From the NCBI GenBank assembly GCA_029948255.1, contig JALIZF010001269.1, positions 145,028 through 209,027 on the forward strand: a stretch of 64,000 nucleotides of DNA, given 5' to 3'. This DNA is from Telmatactis stephensoni (taxonomy: Eukaryota > Cnidaria > Anthozoa > Actiniaria > Isophelliidae). Position numbers and translations under genes: made by a program. The notes under the pieces were generated by a model. It ran no database searches and was not told the DNA's origin. It was given only the letters and a program-made list of their open reading frames with translations. Shown piece after piece: positions 36,301 through 46,944 of this stretch (the first letter of the stretch is position 1; every line of letters starts with the position of its first letter).

Positions 36301-38306
36301 CTACCCTTGACTACTACAAGTTTAGTGTAAAATCATCAAATGATTGCATTATTTTTTCTAGTTATTTAATATTATAGGTCTCAGACAACGGCGTGCAGAA
36401 TGGTTGAGACATTGTGCCCTAAAATTGACGTTCTTTGATATTATACCCACCATGTAAGTCGTGGAACCGCCATATATTCTGAATCCCCCTCCCCCCGACA
36501 CAATGTTGGTTGGGTCAAGTGTTGGACCTATCAGGAATCTCCCCGGCCTACTCAACATTGAGAGAGGGGGGAAGGGGGACCATAAAACAGGGTTGGCTAA
36601 TTAAGGCCAAAATTGGGACAGTGTCTCAACAGGTTCTGCACGCCGTTGTCTGAGCTACATATCAGTCCGTGGACAACAAATGAGAAGCATATAGGACATA
36701 GTACTTATTTATCTGATAGAAAAGCGTGCGGAAAACGATATAAAAGACATAGGAGTGAGTCTACCTATCTACCTATTCAAATATAGACGTAGAAAAACCG
36801 CGCGCCTGATAGAACCATCACACAAGCGCGCGCTAATTTGGTTGTGAATACATTTTTAGGAATGGAAATAGACGCAAGGCCAAGAACGATAAATTAGTTT
36901 CAAAAAACACAACAACACAACAACAACAACAACAAAAACACCAATAATAAATGTGAAAAGTTTCAAAACTAGAAGATGTATTTTAGAGTATGACAGGTTT
37001 CATAATTATATATCCTGTCAGCTGTTAAACCAATTTCTAGCTGTTAAACTAATTTCCAGGGCGTCACGTCATTGTGTTGATAAATGACGCCGATATTTTA
37101 AAGAATTACTGTAAAACGTATAACATTAGAAGAGCAACACTGAAGATTAGGCCTGTCTTGTAGTATAAAACTTGTTTGCAGTATCAAGCGGCTGTATATC
37201 GAGTTTTCTTTTGCGCTTTCGGCTTAAGAAATCCGCGCGTGACGTCACACGGTTAACCAGGTTAACCAATGTTTAAATACACTAATTTACTGTATCTCTT
37301 TATGGGCGTCATGGTTAACCGTGGCCATGGTTAACCGTCGCGATCATCAAAGGAAATGATACTTAGGCAATTGTCCATCAAAACACTCGACTGAGCATGA
37401 ATTACCCTTTGTCTGACCCCTGTATGTGTCCGATCGATGTCCGATCACAAATTTCTTTAACTAGGACTCTTATGGGGGTCAATCTTTTGACCGTGAGTTC
37501 AACATCTAACAATTTGCATATGTAAGTCGGCATCTCGATTCGTACAAACTGTGCTATAGTGTTGTAATTTAGGCAGAAATGAGCTTTGCTGTGAGCCGTG
37601 TGGTAAAATACTATTCTGCTATCGCAGTCACGGGTACATGAGTATCAAAATATGAGAGTATTTCGAAGTTTCACATTTATTTACGTGGCATTTTAATATC
37701 GCACAAAACGAATTTTGATGCATAATAAGATATTTGACCTTTTAAAAAGTAAATATTAACAGAGTCTTACGTGATGGCACGTTGCCATTGACAACAGCTT
37801 TTGTGCTTAATTTCTACAGGATTTGAAAAGCACGCGATCCAACCAGTCCCCATACTGGCCTTAATTGATACGATTTGAATAAATTCCCAAATTGGCTTTT
37901 ATCGCTAGTATTTTGTTAGGTCAAATCAATGTCACCCGAAATTGTAGCATACAGAGCCTACCCTTGACTACTACAAGTTTAGTGTAAAATCATCAAATGA
38001 TTGCATTATTTTTTCTAGTTATTTAATATTATAGGTCTCAGACAACGGCGTGCAGAATGGTTGAGACATTGTGCCCTAAAATTGACGTTCTTTGATATTA
38101 TACCCACCATGTAAGTCGTGGAACCGCCATATATTCTGAATCCCCCTCCCCCCGACACAATGTTGGTTGGGTCAAGTGTTGGACCTATCAGGAATCTCCC
38201 CGGCCTACTCAACATTGAGAGAGGGGGGAAGGGGGACCATAAAACAGGGTTGGCTAATTAAGGCCAAAATTGGGACAGTGTCTCAACAGGTTCTGCACGC
38301 CGTTGT
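33070..38306. repeat. Tandem array: three 1657-bp units plus a fourth terminal element
   Basis: Unit starts (ACAACGGCGTGCAG) fall at 33070, 34728, 36385 and 38042, so spacing is 1658, 1657 and 1657 bp. The units look almost identical by eye; the one difference noticed is an extra A in an A-run in unit 1. Each unit is a ~265-bp inverted-repeat element followed by ~1390 bp of non-coding spacer. The fourth copy is the element alone, ending at 38306. The 66-residue minus-strand frame repeated in each unit covers the inverted-repeat element and is not considered a gene. Confidence 0.97.
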
Positions 38307-38575
38307 AGGTGCACATCTCAAAACAGACATATACACTTACGTGCCATTTCGAAGTTGATTTTGACGGTTTTTCTCGTTTTTTTAAAAACCTTACCAAAAC
38401 CATTACTTTTAAATACCTTTTTACAACGTCAGCTTTGGGATTCCTGTGATCTAAAATTTGCTTGGGGTGGGATTCCTGTGATCTAATTAAGTCAGTTCGA
38501 ATTCCAAGAAGTGGGTCACAGTCTGGTTACAAGAAGTATTGAGAAGTGCTACTCTCAAAGATCTCTCGCTCAAAA

Positions 38576-41500
38576 ATGGCTTATAATACTGCAGTGCCGT
38601 CTGGATACGACTATGAGTTCGTTCAGGAGGTACCTGATGACTCTATTTGTATTATATGCCAACTTGTAATGAGAAAACCTGTACAGGCGGCGAAGTGTGG
38701 ACATCAGTTCTGCAGTGAATGTTTACAAGAGGCAATGAAGAGGTAGGCCAAGATAAACTAAATGCAATTGGTCTATGATATATACAGTGCTTGAATTCTG
38801 CAATAGAGAGTTGATTGAGCTCTGTAGTTTTTGGTGCCGTCGACTAATTTGCCAATATTAAACTATAGACAAGTCTTGAGTACGTTTGTTGATACGATGG
38901 AGCCGAAACTGAAATTGAACTCTACATTTTTGTGAGTGCTTGATAATGATTGCATGTACTTGCTTTTATGTGCGTGTACGACCGACAACCAATCATAATC
39001 GAATGATGCATATGAATAAAGTATACGATTAAATTTGTATTAATGAACAGAAAGACGCTTAATATCCATTTTAAACTTTACACTAAACACTTAATTTATT
39101 CACGTGACGTCATCACAAAACTTACATGCTTCATATAGATCACTTAAAGTTGGGTCTACAGTATGTTCTTTATATCCATAACAGAAGTTGTTCCTTAATA
39201 TTTGAGTTTTTTCCGTTGTTTGGTTTTCGAGTTATCAGAGGTAAAATTCCTGTCACGCAACTATCGTCACGCGTATTCGACATGCCTGAAACTACGGTGG
39301 CCCAGAAGTGCAATACAAATACAAATTCGAATTCACGGATACAAATTCACATACACGCATACAAATTATATTCGAATACACGAATACAAATTCAAATACA
39401 CGAATACAAATTCAAATACACAAATACAAATTCAAATACACGAATACAAATTCAAATACACAAATACAAATTCGTATACACGAATACAAATTCGAATACA
39501 CGATACAAATTCAAATACACGATACAAATTCAAATACACGATACCAATTCAAATACACGATACAAATTCGAATGCACGATACAAATTCAAATACACGATA
39601 CAAATTCAAATACACGATACAAATTCAAATACACGATACAAATTCAAATACACGATACAAATTCGAATGCACGATACAAATTCAAATACACGATACGAAT
39701 TCAAATACACGATACGAATTCAAATACACGATACAAATTCGAATACACGATACAAATTCAGATACACGATACAAATTCAGGTATGTTTGGAATCTGCAGA
39801 ATGTGGGCTGAATCAATGTGGGCTGAATCAACCACAGCAAGCCCATCCAAGAAATTAAAAGGTTTTTATTTAGTTCAGGAGGAGGTGGAATATTCCTGAG
39901 GTTTGTTTTCTTTCTTTTAGCTCTGGTTTGCGGTAAAGTTTGTAAGAAAGGAAAGGGCTTTTGAAACATCTATTTTTTGGACGGGGGAGAAATGAGTGTT
40001 ATTTATTCGCTCTACACATTATTCTATTTTTACAAATTACTACCTAATCTTGATTTCTTTTATGATAACTGTTATAAAGTTGCCTTGATATCCTGTACTT
40101 TCAACTTTTTACTTAGCATTTTTCTAAAGAAAGCTTTATATTTCTCTATATTTTCTTTTCTTTTTTATTATTATTATTATTATTATTTCTACCAACTCGA
40201 CCGATTTGTGTTTCTCCCCCGTCCAAAAAATAGATATTTCAAAAACCCTTTCCTTTCTTACAAACTTTACCGCAAACCCGAGCTAAAAGAACGAATACAA
40301 ACCTCAGGAATATTCCACCTCCCCCCTCGCGGTCGTCTGAACTATAACCACCCCTCCCCCCTCGCGGTCGTCTGAACTAAATAAAAAACGTTTTCTTGGA
40401 TGGGCTTGCTGTTGTTGGTTCAGCCCACATTCTGCAGATTCCAAACATACCTGAATTTGTATCGTGTATCTGAATTTGTATCGTGTATTCGAATTTGTAT
40501 CGTGTATTTGAATTTGTATTCGTGTATTCGAATTTGTATTCGTGTATTCGAATTTGTATTTGTGTATTTGAATTTGTATCGTGTATTTGAATTTGTATTT
40601 GTGACTTTGAATTTGTAAAAATTTGTGAATTTGAATTTGTATGCATGTATTTGAATTTGTGTTCGTGTATTTCGAATTTGCATTCGTGTATTTGAATTTG
40701 TATTTGTGTATTTGAATTTGCATGCGTGTATTTGAATTTGTGTTTCATGTATTTCGAATTTGTATGCGTGTATGTGAATTTGTATTCGTGAATTCGAATT
40801 TGTGTATTGCACTTGTGGGCCACCGTATGAAACAGACAAATTTGCTACAAACTACGCACATTTGGCTTGGTCTATGGATAAACCTTTTGTTTATAAAACA
40901 TCTGATTATCAAAATAAACGATTTAACTATTATTTTTATGTGGTTTTGAAAAACTCGAAGGGGCACAAACATGACGGCGCCATACATTTCTTACTAAACG
41001 GAATGAGTTTGTGGAATCGTAAATCTCTTTGCAAGAAAAACAGTTTGGGGCTCAAAATTTCTGGGACTTACGGAGCTTTACTTGCTCTTTACAAAGATAT
41101 ACATTGATTTACTCAGGGATGTGAAATCCGCTGATATTTTGGTGACCCGTAGAGTGACACCAACCACAAAGTGCCATACATTTCTTACTACAGAATGAGC
41201 AGTAAAATGTCAATATCTTTGTAACAAAAACTCGTTTCAATTCAAAATGTTGCAGTTACACAGTTTTATGTGCTCTTTTGAGTGAATGACATTTGATTTC
41301 ACTCAGAGCTCTGGAAATTTTTCGATGACGTAGGTGATAGCCAAGAATATGTTACAGATAAATTTACACAACTGCAGGTAGCATAAGTAATCTTAGCCTG
41401 CCTACAGGTGAGGGAAATTTACTGGATCGAGACTAAAAACGTCTGCGCAGGAGGCTAGCCTACAGGCTCTCAAAGGGGAGGGGGGAGGGGAAGGGGACTG

Positions 41501-44500
41501 GGGAGGAGGGGAGGGGACTGGGGAGGAGGGGAGGGGACTGGGGAGGAGGGAAAAGGAAGGGAGAGTCTCCTGGGGAGGAGGGGAAAGGAAGGGAGAGTCT
41601 CCCTCCCTTTTCCCTCCTCCCCAGTTCCCTCCCCTCCTCCCCAGCTCCCTCCCCTCCTCCCCAGTCCCCTTCCCCTCCACACTCATTGCTTCCATTTGTT
41701 TCAATCAAAGAACACAGGAACCCCAAACTTTTAAGGTCTGGGAACCCTGTGAGTGACATGTAGAATACTGAGCTTGATAGGAAGGTAAACTATTCTATCA
41801 ATAGAGGTCAACCATATTTTTTCAATATCATTTTTATGTTTAATTAGGAATCCACAATGTCCAGAAGACAGAGAACCTCTTACTCCTCAGGATGTAAGTT
41901 GCATGGTCGTCATTGAAATTCCTTACACACTTTACCATTACTGTATGGTGAAAAACGTCTGCGCATGCTCGTATTCACGTCTTCGTGCTTTTGTAAACTT
42001 ATGCAAATTTCGCTTTTAAGCTTGCCTTCAACAATGGTTTTCACAAAATGTCAAAACTTAAGGTCAATTCTTGAAACTTAGGGCCAGTATTCACAAACTA
42101 AGCAATATATAAAACGCATGCGCATGTCTCTGTACTGTGATATAAACACGATAGGAACACAAGGCGTAGCCAAGTGTTTTTCTTGCTTATCGAGTGCTCT
42201 ACATCTTCCAGGGTGTTTACATCACAGTACAGAGACATAAGTGATCGTTTTATATTGTTTTTATAGAATATTTATCTCTGTCCTCTGATATGAACATGCT
42301 AGCCAGCCAATCGATCAGCGCGCGTTATATCTCAAATATTTTATAATAATGCAATATATTTGTTTCACAAAAGTATACAAGAGAAATTTTATGTATACAC
42401 CGAGAACAAGAGCATTTCACTTCAAGCTAAAACTCACACATTTCTTAAGAAAGCAATATGCAGCATGCGCAGACGTTTTTCCATTGGTGTCCCTATAGAG
42501 TATAAAAGGCAATTTAACAACACTATCGAATTTATAATCATTTTCTAAATTAGTTAAAATGTTCGTTTGTTTTAATGACATTTATTGGATTTATGTTAGG
42601 TATTTGAAGATAAAGCAATGAACCGAAGAATTTTGTCACTCGTGATAAAGTGTCCAGAACAAGCTTGTGGTTGGCGAGGAGAACTACGAGATATTGAGGT
42701 ACATAACTAAATTGACTTAGAACTTTATGCAAAAGCTGCAGATACTAGGAACAACAAAAGAGGAGGAAGAGGAGGAGGGAGGAGAAGAGAAGAACGATGA
42801 GGGAGAGGGGAGGATGAGGGGGAAATACGGTAGCTCCGTAGCAGTGGCGGTGGTAGTGGTAAACTCTACTTTTTGATATGCTTCGATTTATTATGTACTG
42901 TTGATTACGACAGAGCCACGAAGACAAATGTGATTATAAAGTTATCGACTGTGACAACAAAGACTGCAGTGTTAGAAAACCTCGTCATGAAATGGTTAGA
43001 CACCTACAAGATGAATGTCTGTACAGGATTGTGTCGTCATGTCCTCACTGCAATGATACATGCCCATTCTGTTTATTACAGGTAAAAATATCGGGCCTTA
43101 AAGGAGAGGGGGGAGAGGGAAAAAGGGAAAGCCCACAGGAACGCTATTGTTTTGAAAATATACGCCCTCGTTGTGCTTGATTATTCTCTATTTCGATCAG
43201 TAGTAGTGAAGGTAACTTCTGCCATAATTTTGACAGTTATCGATATTCCCCATGTGCCCAGTACATGCATGGCAAAAATTACAATGACGTTAAATTATTT
43301 TTGCTGAATCTGACTATGAATTTGACATGACCTCGTGTTCTCATTATCACAAGCCAGAGTACCATTGTTTATCACTAAAGTGTTCTGGATTGGTGCACAC
43401 TTCCGTGACCTCAGCCAATGAGATTACTACATTCCTGGACGAATTTCAAAACAATAGCGTTAGCGCAGGCTTTCCCTTCGTCCCTTCGTCTAGCTCTCTC
43501 CTCTTTTCTACTCCCCCTACCCCTCCCAAATCTCCCCAAAGAGCATGTATAGTGCTGAGTGTTGAAAAATCACACGGCCTTATTCTTCAGAACTTACACC
43601 TTGTCACGTCATATACACGAGATTATTTGGAGACTCTACTTTAGTTATCGAATTTGTATTGTACGATTATGACGTAAGTTTGTCTCCTTTGGTCATATAA
43701 CTTTTAGATACCTACCCAGTACTTGCCCACTTCAGGGGCTGATCCAGCTTTTTTAAAGAGGGGGTGCGTTTTTTGATGCCGGTAGCCAAAATGGTCTGTA
43801 GTCAGCTATAGGAATCAAACGGTAAATTATTTTTATAGAAATAAGTACATTTTTATTCTTCTGACTTAAAAAAAGCTGCTCCTTTTGTCAATTGTGTGAT
43901 TTGCCGTAGTTGAACTCACTGAATCCGTGCATGGTCGTGTGAACGAACTGAAGCTTGACTCAATCCTACTTTTTTGAGATTAATTTCTGTTTATGTGGTA
44001 TAAAAAAACACGTTCTCACCTCCTTTCAACGAAAAAAACTGTCTATGGTCATGGACTTGGTAGAACTACGAGACATCTTTGACTTGAAACTATAAAGGGA
44101 TTCCGTTCATGTAGGCCTCGAAACGATCATATATTGATGATAAACTTACAAAGCACGCGCGCGTGTGATTTTTCCCGCCACCACAGGCTTCCCGGCCCCA
44201 AAACGATTAAAGTAGCAGGCGCGCGTGGTGTGCTGGTTTTGCCGCCACAAATACAACCACAGCCTTCCCGACCCAAAAACGATTGATGAAAAACGTTTAT
44301 ATTTGAGAAAAGCTGTCACCGTCGTCCAAAGGGGGGGGTGCGTCCACACCCAACGCACCTCCCCTGGATCCGCCCCTGCACTTAGTGTCATATCCTCAAT
44401 ACCTGAAACTTTACATCGCACGTAATACTAACTGAATTAATGTCATTTATATAGCTAGTAGCAAAAGTATTTGCTCGTGAAAGAACTACACTGGCTACCG

Positions 44501-46033
44501 AATGTTGCCTCTTGTTTTTATCGCCGAAAAGAAACTCGAAAAAGAAAAGAAACTCTGAAAGTCAGAAACATGTATATATGAACGCGCGCCGAATATACAA
44601 TCAAGCATCTTTATGATATCCTACTTGTTCTCTGCGTGTATTACAATTGTAATTGCTTTAAAAATCTAATTAGTTACCATGGGGATATATAGGTTCATTC
44701 TAATTCTATTTGTATCATCTAAAGGTACATATCGATAAGTGTCCTAAATGTCCAGTCAGTTGCCCAAATGAATGTGAGGAGACAATGACAAGAGAAGAGG
44801 TATATCAGTTATTAGATTTTCCTATATTCATCAATAATTAATCTCAACAACCAATTAATATTGTCTTGATATCCAATGAAACATGCATACGCAACATGTG
44901 AGAGGTTTGAATTCAGTTTGAAACGACTGGTGTTTTTAATTTTATATTATAAATGTCCAATGAGTGGAAATTTTACGACATAGGCCAGAGTCCCAGCTGC
45001 TGAAGAAATATTAGGGTCTTCAGTATGCATTTTTAGTTTGCAATGCAAATTTAATTATATTATTTTGATTTGATGCCAGATTACAAATCACACATTAAAC
45101 GAGTGTCCGCTGACCATTATACCGTGCAGTTATCACTACATTGGCTGTAACTTTACGGTAAGCTTAAAACCTCTACAATCGCGACATCTTGCTCAGAATT
45201 TGGCAATTGCAAATCTCACAGTCTTTTGTGTCTATCTTTAAAAGGACGAAAGACAATTTTTAAATGACCACCTTGAAACCAGTGTAAAACAACACCTTAC
45301 CATGGCGACAGAAAAGATTTCGTCAATTCAAAACCAGACAACGATCGCTCTTGAGAGTATGCAAAAACAGATGAATGAGATGAAGATCAGGATGGATGAC
45401 ATGAAAAAGCAAATTCCCCCAACTAATGCCATCCAAGACGTCCAAAACCAATTAGATGAGTTAAAAAAGCATATTCCCTCCTCTGTTAGTTCCATGCAAT
45501 TCGTTCAGAATCTTGTGCATGAAAATCCCCAAAGATTGACTAAAGACGATGAAAAGCACCAAAACTATATCTGGAAGGTAAAGGACTTTAATCAACAACT
45601 AAAGACAGCAAAGCGGTCAGTAGTTCGTGACATCTATCTTGAAAGCGAGCCATTCTATACGCACAGGTATGGATACAAGTTAAAACTAAAGCTATATCCA
45701 AATGGCTTCAGTGATGGCAAGGGTACCCACATATCAGTATATATGGTTGTCATGCGAGGAGAGTATGATACCTTGTTAGCCTGGCCTTTTAATTGGAAAT
45801 TCAAGTTCATCCTCATGGATCAGAAACCAGATTTTTCGCGGCGGAAGAACATTGAAATGGGCTACTATACTCCTGACAAATCTTTAAAGTTTTATCAAAG
45901 ACCAACAACAGATGAAAACATTCCAATAGGTCTTGCTACATTTTTGTCTCAGGAAGCATTAGCCAAGAGCATACAAAACTACCTTGTTCATGACGCACTT
46001 TTTGTAAAACTGGAACTTGAAAAATGTTCTTAA
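38576..46033 (+). CDS. TRAF-family adaptor, paralog 2 (complete, spliced)
   Basis: Eight exons with AG/GT borders read in one frame to 473 residues: 38576-38742, 41848-41893, 42600-42698, 42914-43081, 44725-44799, 45080-45157 and 45245-46033 account for all coding sequence (seven coding exons). Residues 25-63 form a RING with C25, C28, C41, H43, C46, C49, C60 and D63 (last ligands CPED, the C...D variant common in TRAFs). Residues about 72-211 are TRAF zinc fingers, about 231-300 a short coiled coil, and about 318-470 the MATH/TRAF-C domain (YIWKVKDF...LVHDALFVKLEL). The RING suggests ubiquitin-ligase activity and the MATH domain receptor or adaptor binding, both from family knowledge. It lies in the same orientation as paralog 1, 42 kb downstream, with the laminin gene between. 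The RING finger is split by the 3.1-kb intron 1. Confidence 0.92.
38980..41350. mobile_element. Family A element, copy 2, interrupted by a hairpin element
   Basis: 39100-39292 and 40828-41350 align with 21590-22330 (anchors ACAGAAGTT...GAGTTATCAGAGGTAAAA, CACATTTGGCTTG, GCCATACATTTCTTACTA, CGATGACGTAGGTGA). The alignment is broken exactly at 39293-40827 by the element at 39295-40825. Outer ends are not sharply defined. Lies in TRAF paralog 2 intron 1. Confidence 0.6.
39295..40825. mobile_element. 1.53-kb foldback element with minisatellite arms
   Basis: Ends CGGTGGCCCAGAAGTGCAAT and its near-complement ATTGCACTTGTGGGCCACCG are flanked by TA on both sides (39293-39294, 40826-40827). The left arm holds about 25 copies of a 19-20-bp repeat (ACGATACAAATTCAAATAC), then unique sequence to about 39995. 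The right arm is the reverse complement from about 40210, leaving a ~215-bp centre. Long frames across it encode only repetitive TNSNTRYKF-like text and are not genes. Confidence 0.9.
41472..41683. repeat. G-rich minisatellite and its inverted copy
   Basis: GGGGAGGAGGGGAGGGGACT-type repeats (about 41472-41605) are followed by their reverse complement (CCCTCCTCCCCAG..., about 41600-41683). Both G-quadruplex and hairpin folding are plausible. In TRAF paralog 2 intron 1, 165 bp before exon 2. Confidence 0.85.
43733..44378. mobile_element. CAGGGGCGGATC-family element, copy 2 (646 bp)
   Basis: Ends CAGGGGCTGATCCAG and CTGGATCCGCCCCTG, flanked by CACTT on both sides (43728-43732, 44379-44383). The same intron of paralog 1 lacks it (around 2105-2140). 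No transposase frame inside. Confidence 0.85.
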
Positions 46034-46245
46034 AATAATAGGAACGACTGTAGAGCATAACCAGGAGACTGAGACACGGGCTTCGCGGGATGTGGCGGGT
46101 TGTCCCGCATTAGAACACTATGTAATTTCTCGCGCTGAAAATTACTAGGTTTTTATAAGGACGCATCAAGAGGTGCTCCAGGTTATGCTTTCCTCGGTCA
46201 GCCCAGTAAAGTGAATCGTGGGCCAGACAAGATATCACTAGGAAC
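46034..46245. other. 3' flank of TRAF paralog 2
   Basis: Aligns with the 3' flank of paralog 1 (for example GTAGAGCATAACCAGGAG, GGATGTGGCGG, GGCCAGACAAG). The stop codon is followed by AAATAATAG rather than the AATAAA of paralog 1, so the poly(A) signal differs or lies elsewhere. Confidence 0.6.
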
Positions 46246-46768
46246 CAAGAGACCATAATACTAAGAGAGCGAAACTCAGTATTGATGTCTGTGCGATGTT
46301 CGTGGCGACTAGCTAAAGGTCCGGTAATACGAGTAACAAAATCGAGCAACTTCTCGTGCAGCACTGTTGCGTTGCAAGTTGCAGAGCAAATGTTGCTCGT
46401 ATTACTACTCCGCGCGCAACAAATTTTCATTGTTGCACGAAGTAGAAGCACCGTCTACGTTTGCAACAAAGAAAATTTGTTGCGCGCGGGGCAGTAATAC
46501 GAGCAACATCGCTCTACGGCTTACAACGCAACAACGTTGCAAAGGTTAGGGTAAGGCTATTTTTAGTAATTTTGACATCGCGCGCGCAGGGCTCTTAAAC
46601 AATAGAATTCTAAATGCCGAAAGCAAACGGTCCCATCCGTGCGCACGTCGACAAAAATTGTTTGAGAGCCTTGCGCGATGGCGAAGTTACTAAAAATAGC
46701 CTTAGTCACCACGAACATCGCACAGACATCAATACTGAGTTTCGCTCTCTTAGTATTATGGTCTCTTG
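46246..46768. mobile_element. TIR element with 7-bp target duplication, carrying a nested insert
   Basis: Ends CAAGAGACCATAATACTAAG and the reverse complement (CTTAGTATTATGGTCTCTTG), with similarity continuing through GATGTTCGTGG on each side, flanked by TAGGAAC (46239-46245, 46769-46775). The paralogous flank near 5003-5020 shows one TATGAAC and no element. About 245 bp at roughly 46308-46553 interrupts the left arm. That insert contains a 38-bp-armed hairpin (TGTTGCTCGTATTACTACTC ... AGTAATACGAGCAACA). Confidence 0.85.
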
Positions 46769-46828
46769 TAGGAACTGATTTGTATTCTTGAAGCCAATAG
46801 TTCGTCACCAAATTGTCCAATAAAAAAA

Positions 46829-46905
46829 AGGAAGGAAGGAAGGAAGGAAGGAAGGAAGGAAGGAAGGAAGGAAGGAAGGAAGGAAGGAAGGAAGGAAGGA
46901 AGGAA
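46829..46905. repeat. (GGAA)n microsatellite
   Basis: About 19 GGAA/GAAG tetranucleotide copies at the 3' limit of the TRAF duplication block. Confidence 0.97.
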
Positions 46906-46944
46906 ACAAATTGGAATTTTCATTTATGAATCTACATACTTTGT

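Noticed and set aside
33004..38215. Four copies of a 66-79-codon minus-strand frame
   Set aside because: It lies across the inverted-repeat element of the 1657-bp array; repetition reflects DNA duplication, and there is no homology or start context.
39977..40375. 132-codon frame in the centre of the foldback element as a transposase
   Set aside because: Low-complexity, Phe/Tyr-rich text with no catalytic motif, partly running into the right arm.
39126..40839. Frames of up to 257 codons with TNSNTRYKF repeats on both strands
   Set aside because: They follow the minisatellite arms of the foldback element in several frames at once, with no domain or codon bias.
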